From NCBI GenBank assembly GCA_003155465.1, contig PMCR01000266.1:1-6310 (forward strand): 6,310 nt of DNA, in the 5' to 3' direction. The translations under genes and the position numbers were made by a program. Position 1 is the first letter of the stretch; every line of letters starts with the position of its first letter. The notes beneath the pieces were generated by a model. That model was given only the letters and a program-made list of their open reading frames with translations, searched no databases and was not told the DNA's origin. The stretch is from Myxococcales bacterium. Its GTDB lineage: Bacteria; Myxococcota; Polyangia; Fen-1088. Of this stretch, positions 1-5,832 are shown one piece after another.

Positions 1-1211
1 TTGTCCAGCCGGTAGCGGCACACGTCGAGCGCCCGCTCCACCACCTCCGCCAGATCGCCCTCGACGAAATTGTAGCTGGCCTTGCCCTGCTCCAGCCGGG
101 CAAAGTCGAGCACGTTGTCGATGAGGTGCGACAGCCGCTCTGATTCGCGCGTGATGATGCCGGCGTACTCGCGCGCGGTGCGGTCGTCCTTGTGCCGTCC
201 GGTTGCCACCAGCTCGCCGAACATGCGAATGAGCGAGAGCGGCGTTTTCAGCTCGTGCGACACGTTGGCGATGAAGTCGCTCTTCATGCGCGAGGCCCGC
301 CGCTCGGCCACCACGGCCAACCACACGATCCCGAGGCCAACCCCGATGATGACCGTGGACAGAAGGATGAGCAGACGGCGGGTGCCCTTGGTCCGTTCCC
401 ACTGGGCGCGAAACGCTTCCACGTTCTGCGGGACCATTTGAATGCGCCATCGGTATAGCGCCTTGCCAAAGGGCCCCTCATAGAAGAAACGACCGCCCGA
501 GCGGACTTCAGGGCCACCCAACCCTTCCCCGGCCACCAGCGAGTTGTTCTCGTCCACAATGGCCACGCGCCGGTTCTTGCGCCGTCGCGCTAGCTCCTCC
601 TCGGACCAGTGCTTGCCCATGAAGTCCAGCCTCAGGCTGGCCACCACGTGAAAGGGCTGGCTGCCCTCTGCATTGCGCGTCGCATAGGCAAGCAAGACCG
701 AGCCCCCGCCGTCAAGCAACTCATGGTGGTAGGCGAAGTCGCCCACGCCCACCTGGGGCCAGGCCATGTTCTTGATCTTGGCTACCCAAGGGTTGCGCGC
801 CACCGCCGCCTCCGGCGAAGGCTTGCGCTTGGAGGGCGACGGGGGTTCGCGCAACTTGGGCCACATGCACTCCACTTTCTGGGCAGCGCTGATGACGACG
901 AACGACTCGATCCCGGGGCCTGGATCGATATCGCAGGGGTCGGCCGAGGCCGGATCATCCTTGACGTCAGCGATCTTGTCGAAGAGCGAGACCGACTCCT
1001 TGTCGATGCGGGCTTCCACCGCCTTGGCCAGGTCGTCGGCAAAATCCTGCGATTCCTGGCGGAAAAGCTGCTCGATCGGGCGCGACACGTCCTCGGCGTG
1101 CTTGAAGCCATAGTAGGCCAGGGCCAAGGCAGCCCCGATCATGGCCGGGAAGACCAAGGCCAAGATTAGCGAAATGGGCGCGCCGAAGCGTTGGCTAGCC
1201 GCGCCGCGCAT
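1..1211 (-). CDS. Membrane sensor histidine kinase, N-terminal part (C-terminus beyond the left edge)
   Basis: This frame is open from an ATG at 1211 to the left edge and gives 403 residues. A first membrane helix spans about residues 12-34 and a second about 280-302. They enclose an extracytoplasmic domain of about 245 residues that I cannot assign to a named sensor family; it has two cysteines, Cys93 and Cys115. No HAMP domain follows: helix 2 runs almost directly into the HisKA domain (about 309-375), whose H-box FIANVSHELKTPLSLI carries the phospho-acceptor His319. Glu320 and Thr323 form the ExxT motif seen in kinases that also dephosphorylate their partner. The catalytic ATPase domain should follow outside the window. 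The family autophosphorylates on His and passes phosphate to a response regulator, which is not visible here. The start is supported by an upstream GAGGGG and by an in-frame TAG ten codons upstream. The signal sensed is unknown. Confidence 0.93.
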   Translation of the reverse strand, partial: MRGAASQRFGAPISLILALVFPAMIGAALALAYYGFKHAEDVSRPIEQLFRQESQDFADDLAKAVEARIDKESVSLFDKIADVKDDPASADPCDIDPGPGIESFVVISAAQKVECMWPKLREPPSPSKRKPSPEAAVARNPWVAKIKNMAWPQVGVGDFAYHHELLDGGGSVLLAYATRNAEGSQPFHVVASLRLDFMGKHWSEEELARRRKNRRVAIVDENNSLVAGEGLGGPEVRSGGRFFYEGPFGKALYRWRIQMVPQNVEAFRAQWERTKGTRRLLILLSTVIIGVGLGIVWLAVVAERRASRMKSDFIANVSHELKTPLSLIRMFGELVATGRHKDDRTAREYAGIITRESERLSHLIDNVLDFARLEQGKASYNFVEGDLAEVVERALDVCRYRLD

Positions 1212-1216
1212 GTTTG

Positions 1217-1222
1217 CCCCTC
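1217..1222 (-). promoter_or_regulatory. Ribosome-binding site of the histidine kinase
   Basis: GAGGGG on the minus strand lies 5 bases before the ATG at 1211. Together with the upstream in-frame stop it fixes the start of the kinase. Confidence 0.6.
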
Positions 1223-1281
1223 GGTGCCACGTCAGGCGTGACTATGACCGATGCACGGCGACGCCGTCCACAGGTTGGCTG

Positions 1282-1301
1282 GGCCCATGACTCACATGGC
1301 C
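1282..1301. repeat. Imperfect dyad in the divergent intergenic region
   Basis: GG-C-CCATG and CATGG-CC face each other across a 5-base spacer, a perfect 5+5 core with one unpaired base before the outer GG/CC. It sits about 70 bases upstream of the kinase ATG and about 150 bases upstream of the STAS ATG, where an operator for either divergent promoter could lie. No regulator is identified and the arrangement could be chance in GC-rich DNA. Confidence 0.25.
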
Positions 1302-1339
1302 AAGCAAGACCGAGAGCCGCACGGGGCAGAAGGTTCTCG

Positions 1340-1374
1340 ACCGACGGAGAATGTGCTCAAGTTTTCCCGTCGGT
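1340..1374. repeat. 8-bp inverted repeat upstream of the STAS gene
   Basis: ACCGACGG (1340-1347) is the exact reverse complement of CCGTCGGT (1367-1374), with 19 bases between. The left arm overlaps a smaller dyad, TTCTC (1334-1338) with GAGAA (1347-1351). The position, about 80-110 bases before the STAS start, suits an operator or a leader hairpin. I could not place convincing -35/-10 boxes beside it. Confidence 0.3.
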
Positions 1375-1437
1375 GCTGCCGATGGAAACCTTTGGAAGAC
1401 GAAAACACGTGATGCTTGTCGCAAGCTCGCACCGTCC

Positions 1438-1442
1438 AAGGA
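1438..1442 (+). promoter_or_regulatory. Ribosome-binding site choosing the STAS start
   Basis: AAGGA ends 9 bases before the ATG at 1452. It favours that ATG over an in-frame TTG at 1416, which would add 12 residues unlike the rest of the protein. Confidence 0.5.
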
Positions 1443-1451
1443 TCGACCAGC

Positions 1452-1832
1452 ATGGCTGAACCCTGGCACGAGGATGTCCGCGAAAACGACTTCAGTGCAG
1501 AAGCAAGCATAGAGGGACAGCACATGGAGGTGGCGCTCAGTGGGACGGCCGACCTCATGGTGAAGGGACGTCTGGACCGGTTCCTGCACAGCCTGCACGC
1601 CGAGGCCCAGCGCCGCGCGCTCACCGATGTTAACGTCGACGTGCGCCGGCTTGAGTTCATGAACGCTTCTTGTCTCGCAAGCTTCGTCTGGTGGATCAGC
1701 ACCGTGCACGAGCAGCCAGCCGAGACTCGCTATCACATCGTCTTTCTTTCCAGCCCCACGGTCTACTGGCAGCGCCGCAGCCTGAGTGCCCTGGCTGGTC
1801 TGGGCGGCGACATCATTTCCGTCCAGTTGTAG
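1452..1832 (+). CDS. Small stand-alone STAS-fold regulator, Slr1659-like
   Basis: This is a 126-residue soluble protein with no signal peptide or membrane helix. The pattern of a strand (MEVALSGTADL), a helix, a strand ending in LEFMNASCLASF, another helix and a strand (YHIVFLSS) is that of a STAS domain, the fold of anti-sigma-factor antagonists. Two points resemble the Slr1659 group rather than SpoIIAA: Asn-x-Ser in place of Asp-Ser-Ser-Gly, and the Trp-Gln...Ser-Leu signature near the C-terminus (Trp106, Gln107, YWQRRSL). Ser73 occupies the phosphorylatable position, but the usual following Gly is Cys74. Family members act by binding a partner, often a GHKL-type anti-sigma or switch kinase; none is encoded beside it here. 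The nearest signalling gene is the divergent histidine kinase. The STAS call is fairly secure and the Slr1659 subgroup is from remembered family patterns. Confidence 0.75.
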   Translation: MAEPWHEDVRENDFSAEASIEGQHMEVALSGTADLMVKGRLDRFLHSLHAEAQRRALTDVNVDVRRLEFMNASCLASFVWWISTVHEQPAETRYHIVFLSSPTVYWQRRSLSALAGLGGDIISVQL

Positions 1833-1902
1833 GACGGTTCGTGCCCCATGCGGTAGACTGCGCCGCGTGCAACCTCTTTGCAGAGCCTCTTTCGCTCTTG
1901 TC

Positions 1903-1923
1903 GCCACGCCGACGGGGCGTGGC
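1903..1923 (+). terminator. GC-rich stem-loop between the STAS and protease genes
   Basis: GCCACGCC (1903-1910) pairs perfectly with GGCGTGGC (1916-1923) around a 5-base loop. It lies 70 bases after the STAS stop and about 35 bases before the protease ATG. Only two T residues follow, so it is not a classic intrinsic terminator. It could slow transcription between the genes, protect an mRNA end, or be a 5' leader hairpin of the protease. Confidence 0.4.
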
Positions 1924-1958
1924 TTGGCGAAGGCCCGGGACAGCAAACTGGCCTCCTG

Positions 1959-3491
1959 ATGCATCGCCAGCGAGCTGTGAGCAGTCTGCTTGCGACTGCG
2001 GCCTTTGCCGCGCTCGGCTGCCGGGTCGGCCCGGGCGAGGCTCCGGTGTCGGAAGCGGTGTTGCCCATCATCGGCGGCAGCCTGGCCGAGACGTGCGTGT
2101 GGCCGACAGCCGTCATGCTGGAGGGCCCGATGGGTTGCAGCGCCACCCTCGTTCACCCTCGCGTCGTGGTGACGGCGAAACACTGCCTTGTCACGGCTGG
2201 CGACAATCCCACCCCGCCCACCCACATCGGTCTGGGCGAGACGCGCAACCAGTGGGCAAGAATGGTCGATGTCTCCCGCTGCGTCACACATCCCAACAAG
2301 GATCTCGGCTTCTGTATCCTTGCCGAGGACGTGACCGGCATCCCCATCATTCCGGTCATGGCGCCGTGTGAGGCGTCCGAGCTGGCAGCCGGCAAGGCCA
2401 TCGTGGAGGTGGGGTTCGGGGTGACCAGCGCCGCGGGCCGGACCTACGGGAACAAGAAATGGATCAACGGCACCATCGACAGTGCTGCTCCTGGCCAGGA
2501 CGAGTTCAAAGTGACGAGTGGCAGCCAGGACGGCGAGTACTTCGGAGACTCCGGCGGGCCGCTTTTCTTCCAGATGCCGGACGGCACCTGGCGTGTGATC
2601 GGCGAGGACTGCTGCTCCCTTGATGTCATCCCAGGCAGCACGGCCCCGCGGGTCTCCACCTACGAGTCCGTCCCGTACCACGTGGCCTGGGTGGAGAAGG
2701 CTTCGGGCATCGACCTGACACCCTGCCATGATGCCAACGGCTGGAATCCGACCGACGCCTGTACTGGATTTCCGGTCAGCCCCGGGGAGGGGGTTGGCAC
2801 GTGGTCGACCATGTGCCAGGGCGAGACCACGCTTCGGCAGCAAACCTGCCGTGCCACGTTTCCCGACGCCGGGACAGACGGGGCAAGGGGTCTCGTCGAT
2901 GCGGGCGCCGACGCCGCCAGCCGAGATGGACCGAACGACGGCCCTGCCGAGGCCAATCCCGACGATTCCTATGCGGGCGACAGCGAGGCTGACCTGGGTG
3001 GGGACGGCAACACGGGGTGGACAGACGGCGGTGATGACTTGGCCAACATCAGGGATAGCGGAGGAATGGGCGGCCCGGCGGGCAGCGCTGAAGCGGGTGC
3101 GGACGCCCCAATCCGGGGCCTGGACGGCGCTGCCGGCAGCGACAGTGGTGCAAGCGCAGGCGCTGGCGGCAACAGCGCCGACGGAGGTGACAGCAAGAGC
3201 GACGGCAGCCCGGGCGGCAACCCCAGTGGCGAAAGGGAAAGCGGCGGTGAGACCACGGGCTCAGGCGGGACATCGGGCCGGGATGGCAGCTCGGGCTGGG
3301 ACGCACCCGGTGACCGAGACGGGTCAAGCGGGTCGATCGTCGACGGCGGGGTAGATCAGAAGGCCGCGAAGGCGTCTGGCGGCGGGTGTGCCTGCAACAG
3401 CGTCTCAGGCCGAGATACCTACGCTTGGCCGGGTCTGCTGGCCGTCGGGCTGGCGGCTACGCGCCTGATCCGCCGGCGCGCACGGCGCTAG
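1959..3491 (+). CDS. Trypsin-like (S1) serine protease with Gly/Asp-rich stalk and MYXO-CTERM anchor
   Basis: The protein has 510 residues. Residues 1-21 form a short signal peptide ending ALGC, an imperfect lipobox with Cys21 as possible lipidation site. The S1 protease domain begins at IIGG (37-40) and runs to about 250. The triad is His75 (in TAKHC; TAAHC is usual), Asp115 (KDLGFCIL) and Ser198 (GDSGGP). A small four-Cys segment (Cys256, 268, 286, 297) follows. A stalk of about 165 residues rich in Gly, Asp, Ser and Ala (about 303-470) leads to the C-terminal signal: GGGCAC (474-479), a short hydrophobic helix (about 489-501) and RRRARR (505-510). This is the MYXO-CTERM layout, thought to be processed by a myxosortase to hold proteins at the cell surface. 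Cleavage before Ile37 would activate the zymogen; the preceding residue is Pro36, so the activator is unclear. The S1-pocket region does not match the trypsin pattern, so substrate preference is open. The ATG at 1959 is chosen because it places a basic n-region directly before the hydrophobic stretch; a TTG at 1878 would bury it. No good ribosome-binding site is visible. Confidence 0.9.
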   Translation: MHRQRAVSSLLATAAFAALGCRVGPGEAPVSEAVLPIIGGSLAETCVWPTAVMLEGPMGCSATLVHPRVVVTAKHCLVTAGDNPTPPTHIGLGETRNQWARMVDVSRCVTHPNKDLGFCILAEDVTGIPIIPVMAPCEASELAAGKAIVEVGFGVTSAAGRTYGNKKWINGTIDSAAPGQDEFKVTSGSQDGEYFGDSGGPLFFQMPDGTWRVIGEDCCSLDVIPGSTAPRVSTYESVPYHVAWVEKASGIDLTPCHDANGWNPTDACTGFPVSPGEGVGTWSTMCQGETTLRQQTCRATFPDAGTDGARGLVDAGADAASRDGPNDGPAEANPDDSYAGDSEADLGGDGNTGWTDGGDDLANIRDSGGMGGPAGSAEAGADAPIRGLDGAAGSDSGASAGAGGNSADGGDSKSDGSPGGNPSGERESGGETTGSGGTSGRDGSSGWDAPGDRDGSSGSIVDGGVDQKAAKASGGGCACNSVSGRDTYAWPGLLAVGLAATRLIRRRARR

Positions 3492-3533
3492 CTGCGGTTT
3501 GTCTGGAGATTCCGGGCCAGCGCAGGTCGGCCA

Positions 3534-3798
3534 GCGTGAGCGGTAGCGGTAGCGTGAGCGACCAGCGGCACGCGGCCAGCGTGGGTGGCCCTCGTGAGCG
3601 CGACGGGCGAGCGCGAAGCGCGAGGGGTGTGCAGGGCGGGCTGTCCGTCCCGAAGCCCCCTTGTGGGGTGAGCGACCCGCGACCCGCGACACCCGGAGCG
3701 CTCACGCCCTCGCTCCACGCTTTCCGCCTGCCGCGCACCCCACACGAACACGCTCACGCCCTCGCCCACGCGACCCGCTAGCCGCGAACCGCGACCCG
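3534..3798. repeat. Intergenic low-complexity repeat region
   Basis: The gap between the protease and the NfeD-like gene (about 400 bases) holds no credible gene. It contains GCGTGAGCG at 3534 and 3552, CGTGAGCG at 3593 and GTGAGCG at 3668. The complementary CGCTCAC occurs at 3699 and 3751, within a 15-base exact direct repeat, CGCTCACGCCCTCGC (3699-3713 and 3751-3765). The heptamer CGACCCG occurs at 3673, 3680, 3771 and 3792. The 3668-3674 and 3699-3705 arms can pair as a 7-bp stem. Motif orientation flips near the middle (G-rich left, C-rich right), so the transcript could fold into a long imperfect hairpin and might end protease transcription. No T-run follows. Confidence 0.6.
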
Positions 3799-3895
3799 GC
3801 CCTTCGGGCGGCCCCTAATCTCCCGACAATGCATAGCCACGGTCCAGACTAGATCGCCGGGGCGGTTCGTGGTTTCATCCTTCACGGTCGGGCCC

Positions 3896-4513
3896 ATGCT
3901 CTCTGCCTACATTGTGTGCTTTCTTGCCGGCGGCAGCGTGCTGGGCGCCTCCATGTTCGGCGGGCACGACAGCGACAGCGGCGACGCCCACGTTGGTGAT
4001 GCCCACGTGGGCGATGCCCACGGCGCCACGGATCATCAGGGACACCACGAGTGGTCTGCAAGGCTTCCGTTCCTGAGCCTGCGTTTCTGGACCTGGGGCG
4101 TGACCTTCTTCGGCTTGGCCGGCCTGGCCCTGACCCTGGGCGGAACGCCTGCGTCCCTGGTTCCTGTGCTGGCCACGGCGGGCGGCCTTGGCTCGGGATG
4201 GGGCGCGAGCTGGGCGCTCGGCCGCCTGACCCGCGATGCGGTGGGCGTGCTGCCTGAGGCCAGCAGCCACATCGGCCGCGAGGCCAAGCTGCTGCTCCCA
4301 CTGCGACCGGGCGAGCGCAGCAAGATCCGCCTGTCGATCGGCGGAGTGGAGACCGACCTGCTGGCAGAAACCGATCTTGAAAGCGAGATTCCGGCACCAA
4401 GCACGGTGCTGGTGGTGGGCATGCGAGGCCTCACCGCTGTGGTCGAGCCAACCCCCGCAGCTCTGCGCTCCGTTGGGGACGACAACCAAGATTCTGAGAA
4501 GGAGGAATCGTGA
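3896..4513 (+). CDS. NfeD/YuaF-like membrane protein with His-rich loop, flotillin partner
   Basis: The protein has 205 residues from the ATG at 3896. A GTG at 3869 would add nine residues; neither start has a strong ribosome-binding site, and the ATG is preferred because it directly precedes the first helix and the extra codons are less GC-rich at third positions. Helix 1 spans about 2-20. A hydrophilic loop (about 22-53) carries seven His plus several Asp, including GDAHV repeated. Helices at about 64-83 and 88-109 follow, then a soluble domain (about 125-185) with the Gly and beta-strand pattern of the NfeD C-terminal OB fold. Proteins of this type (YuaF in Bacillus, YqiJ in E. coli) sit beside a flotillin gene and act with it in membrane microdomains. 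Here the stop overlaps the flotillin GTG by 4 bases, which supports the same role. The function of the loop is not known; metal binding is only a guess. Confidence 0.82.
   Translation: MLSAYIVCFLAGGSVLGASMFGGHDSDSGDAHVGDAHVGDAHGATDHQGHHEWSARLPFLSLRFWTWGVTFFGLAGLALTLGGTPASLVPVLATAGGLGSGWGASWALGRLTRDAVGVLPEASSHIGREAKLLLPLRPGERSKIRLSIGGVETDLLAETDLESEIPAPSTVLVVGMRGLTAVVEPTPAALRSVGDDNQDSEKEES
3980..4024 (+). repeat. Three 15-bp in-frame tandem repeats coding for GDAH units
   Basis: Three consecutive 15-base units (starting 3980, 3995 and 4010) encode GDAHV, GDAHV and GDAHG. All three share the core GCCCACG and differ at a few, mostly silent, positions. The unit length is a multiple of three, so copy-number change would lengthen or shorten the His-rich loop without breaking the frame. 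Confidence 0.8.
4499..4505 (+). promoter_or_regulatory. Strong ribosome-binding site of flotillin 1
   Basis: A full AAGGAGG lies 4 bases before the GTG at 4510, inside the last codons of the NfeD-like gene. It selects this GTG over the in-frame ATG at 4534, which is too far away. Confidence 0.85.
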
Positions 4514-5832
4514 CTGAACTAGCGGGTACGACGATGAACCCTGTGGCAGCGGCGGTAGCGGGACTGGCAATCGGGGCCGCGTTCTTGATCCTTCTGGGCA
4601 TCATCAGCCGCTTTCTCCTAATCTGCCGGCCCAATGAGCTGCTGGTCATTTCTGGTCGCCGCCGGCGCACCGAGGATGGCTCGCTGGTCGGCTATCGCGT
4701 GGTGACCGGAGGCTGGGCCATGCGTCTTCCCATCATCGAGACCGTCGAGCGCATGGACATGCGCAGCATCCCCATCGATGTGTCCATCAACGGCGCCTAC
4801 ACCCGGGTGGGCATCCCGTTGCGGGTCCGTGCCATCGCCATCACCAAGATTTCATCGAACCCCAAGGTAGTGATGAATGCAGTGGAGCGTTTCTTGGGCC
4901 GTGGCCCAGGCGACATCCAGAGCGTGGCCAAGGAAACCCTGGAAGGCAACCTGCGCGGCGTGCTGGCCACGTTGACGCCCGAGGAAGTCAACGAGGATCG
5001 CCTGAAGTTCGCCGAGTCACTGTCACAAGAAGTTGAGCACGATCTGGCCAAGCTGGGCCTGCACCTGGACGTGCTGAAGATCCAGCATGTCACCGACGAC
5101 GCCAATTACCTGGCCAGCATTGGACGCGGGCAGATCGCCCAGGTGGTCAAGGACGCAGAGATCGCCGAATCCAATGCGCGCAACGAGGCGGCCAAGGAAG
5201 CAGCCGCGGCCGAAATGCGGGCGAAAGTGGCCGAGGCCGAGGCCGAGCGCACCATCGCCCAGCGCCGCAATGACGTGCGCCGGATCGCCGCCGAGTTGGA
5301 GGCCGAGGCCAAGTCGATCGAGGAGCGCGCCGAGGCCGGCGCCCTGGCGGCCCACGCGGTCGCGATGCAGGACCTGGAAGGCGTGCGCCGCGAACTGGAG
5401 GCCCTGCGCCTGCAGAGCGACGTGGTGGTACCCGCCGACATCCAGCGCGAGGCCGCGACCCTGGCCGCGGCCGGCGCCGCCGCGCCCACCGCGGAAAACG
5501 GCCGCGCCACCGCCGAGTCGTTGGGGCTGGTGGCCGATGCCTGGACCAAGGCCGGTCCGTCGGCGCAAGACATGTTCCTCATCAACAAGATCGAGGACAT
5601 CACCCAGATCGTGGTCGACGCCGTCCAGCGCATCAAGCTGGGCCCGGTGCACCTGATCGACGGCGGCGATGGTCAGGCCCTGCCCCGCTTCGCCGCGTCC
5701 TACCCGGCCGCCGTGGCCGAGGTGCTGCGCACGCTGTTTTCCACGACGGGCGTGGACATCACGGCGCTGCTGGCGCGCCAAACCGGCCAGCCCGCCGCTG
5801 CGGGCCTGGGCGGCAAGGAGGTGCGGCCATGA
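4510..5832 (+). CDS. Flotillin-family (SPFH) membrane scaffold protein, copy 1
   Basis: The protein has 440 residues. A single N-terminal hydrophobic segment (about 11-38) is followed by the conserved flotillin entry RPNELLVISG and an SPFH (band 7) domain to about residue 200, with the well-conserved stretch VAKETLEGNLRGVLATLTP beginning at 139. Residues 215-305 are rich in Ala, Glu and Arg in heptad-like spacing, the long coiled coil typical of flotillins. VVVPAD (about 305-310) and a C-terminal region follow, the latter thought to drive oligomerisation in the family. Bacterial flotillins (YuaG/FloT, YqiK) organise membrane microdomains and affect fluidity and the assembly of membrane complexes. 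The gene overlaps the NfeD-like gene by 4 bases upstream and the second flotillin by 4 bases downstream, with a strong ribosome-binding site at each junction. The family call is firm; the cellular process served in this organism is not evident. Confidence 0.94.
   Translation: MTELAGTTMNPVAAAVAGLAIGAAFLILLGIISRFLLICRPNELLVISGRRRRTEDGSLVGYRVVTGGWAMRLPIIETVERMDMRSIPIDVSINGAYTRVGIPLRVRAIAITKISSNPKVVMNAVERFLGRGPGDIQSVAKETLEGNLRGVLATLTPEEVNEDRLKFAESLSQEVEHDLAKLGLHLDVLKIQHVTDDANYLASIGRGQIAQVVKDAEIAESNARNEAAKEAAAAEMRAKVAEAEAERTIAQRRNDVRRIAAELEAEAKSIEERAEAGALAAHAVAMQDLEGVRRELEALRLQSDVVVPADIQREAATLAAAGAAAPTAENGRATAESLGLVADAWTKAGPSAQDMFLINKIEDITQIVVDAVQRIKLGPVHLIDGGDGQALPRFAASYPAAVAEVLRTLFSTTGVDITALLARQTGQPAAAGLGGKEVRP
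5815..5821 (+). promoter_or_regulatory. Strong ribosome-binding site of flotillin 2
   Basis: AAGGAGG lies 7 bases before the ATG at 5829, within the end of flotillin 1, and fixes the start of the second flotillin at the ATGA overlap. Confidence 0.88.

Noticed and set aside
609..1169. A 186-codon plus-strand open frame
   Set aside because: It is antisense to the histidine kinase, whose frame is open across 403 codons with an intact H-box and two membrane helices.
1221..1235. Possible sigma-54 promoter (TGGCAC on the minus strand) before the kinase gene
   Set aside because: The downstream element at the required spacing is GGCA rather than TTGC, and the site overlaps the ribosome-binding site.
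1242..2843. A 533-codon open frame on the minus strand
   Set aside because: It lies antisense across the STAS and protease genes, both with recognisable domain motifs. The translation shows no family motif, and long antisense frames are common opposite high-GC genes.
3534..3798. CRISPR array
   Set aside because: The repeats are 7-15 bases, irregularly spaced and in both orientations, without uniform spacers or cas genes.
3386..3852. Short plus-strand frames across the gap between the protease and NfeD-like genes
   Set aside because: The translations are Arg/Pro/Ala/His low-complexity products of the repeat DNA, without ribosome-binding sites or domain patterns.
3823..3855. Possible sigma-70-type promoter upstream of the NfeD-flotillin operon
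   Set aside because: CCGACA is a weak -35 match, and the only -10-like hexamer (TAGATC) sits at about 21 bases, too far. A promoter is expected nearby, but none can be assigned.
5023..5781. A 252-codon minus-strand open frame
   Set aside because: It is the complement of the flotillin coiled-coil region, rich in Gly, Leu and His as expected from reverse reading of Ala/Glu codons, with no motif of its own.
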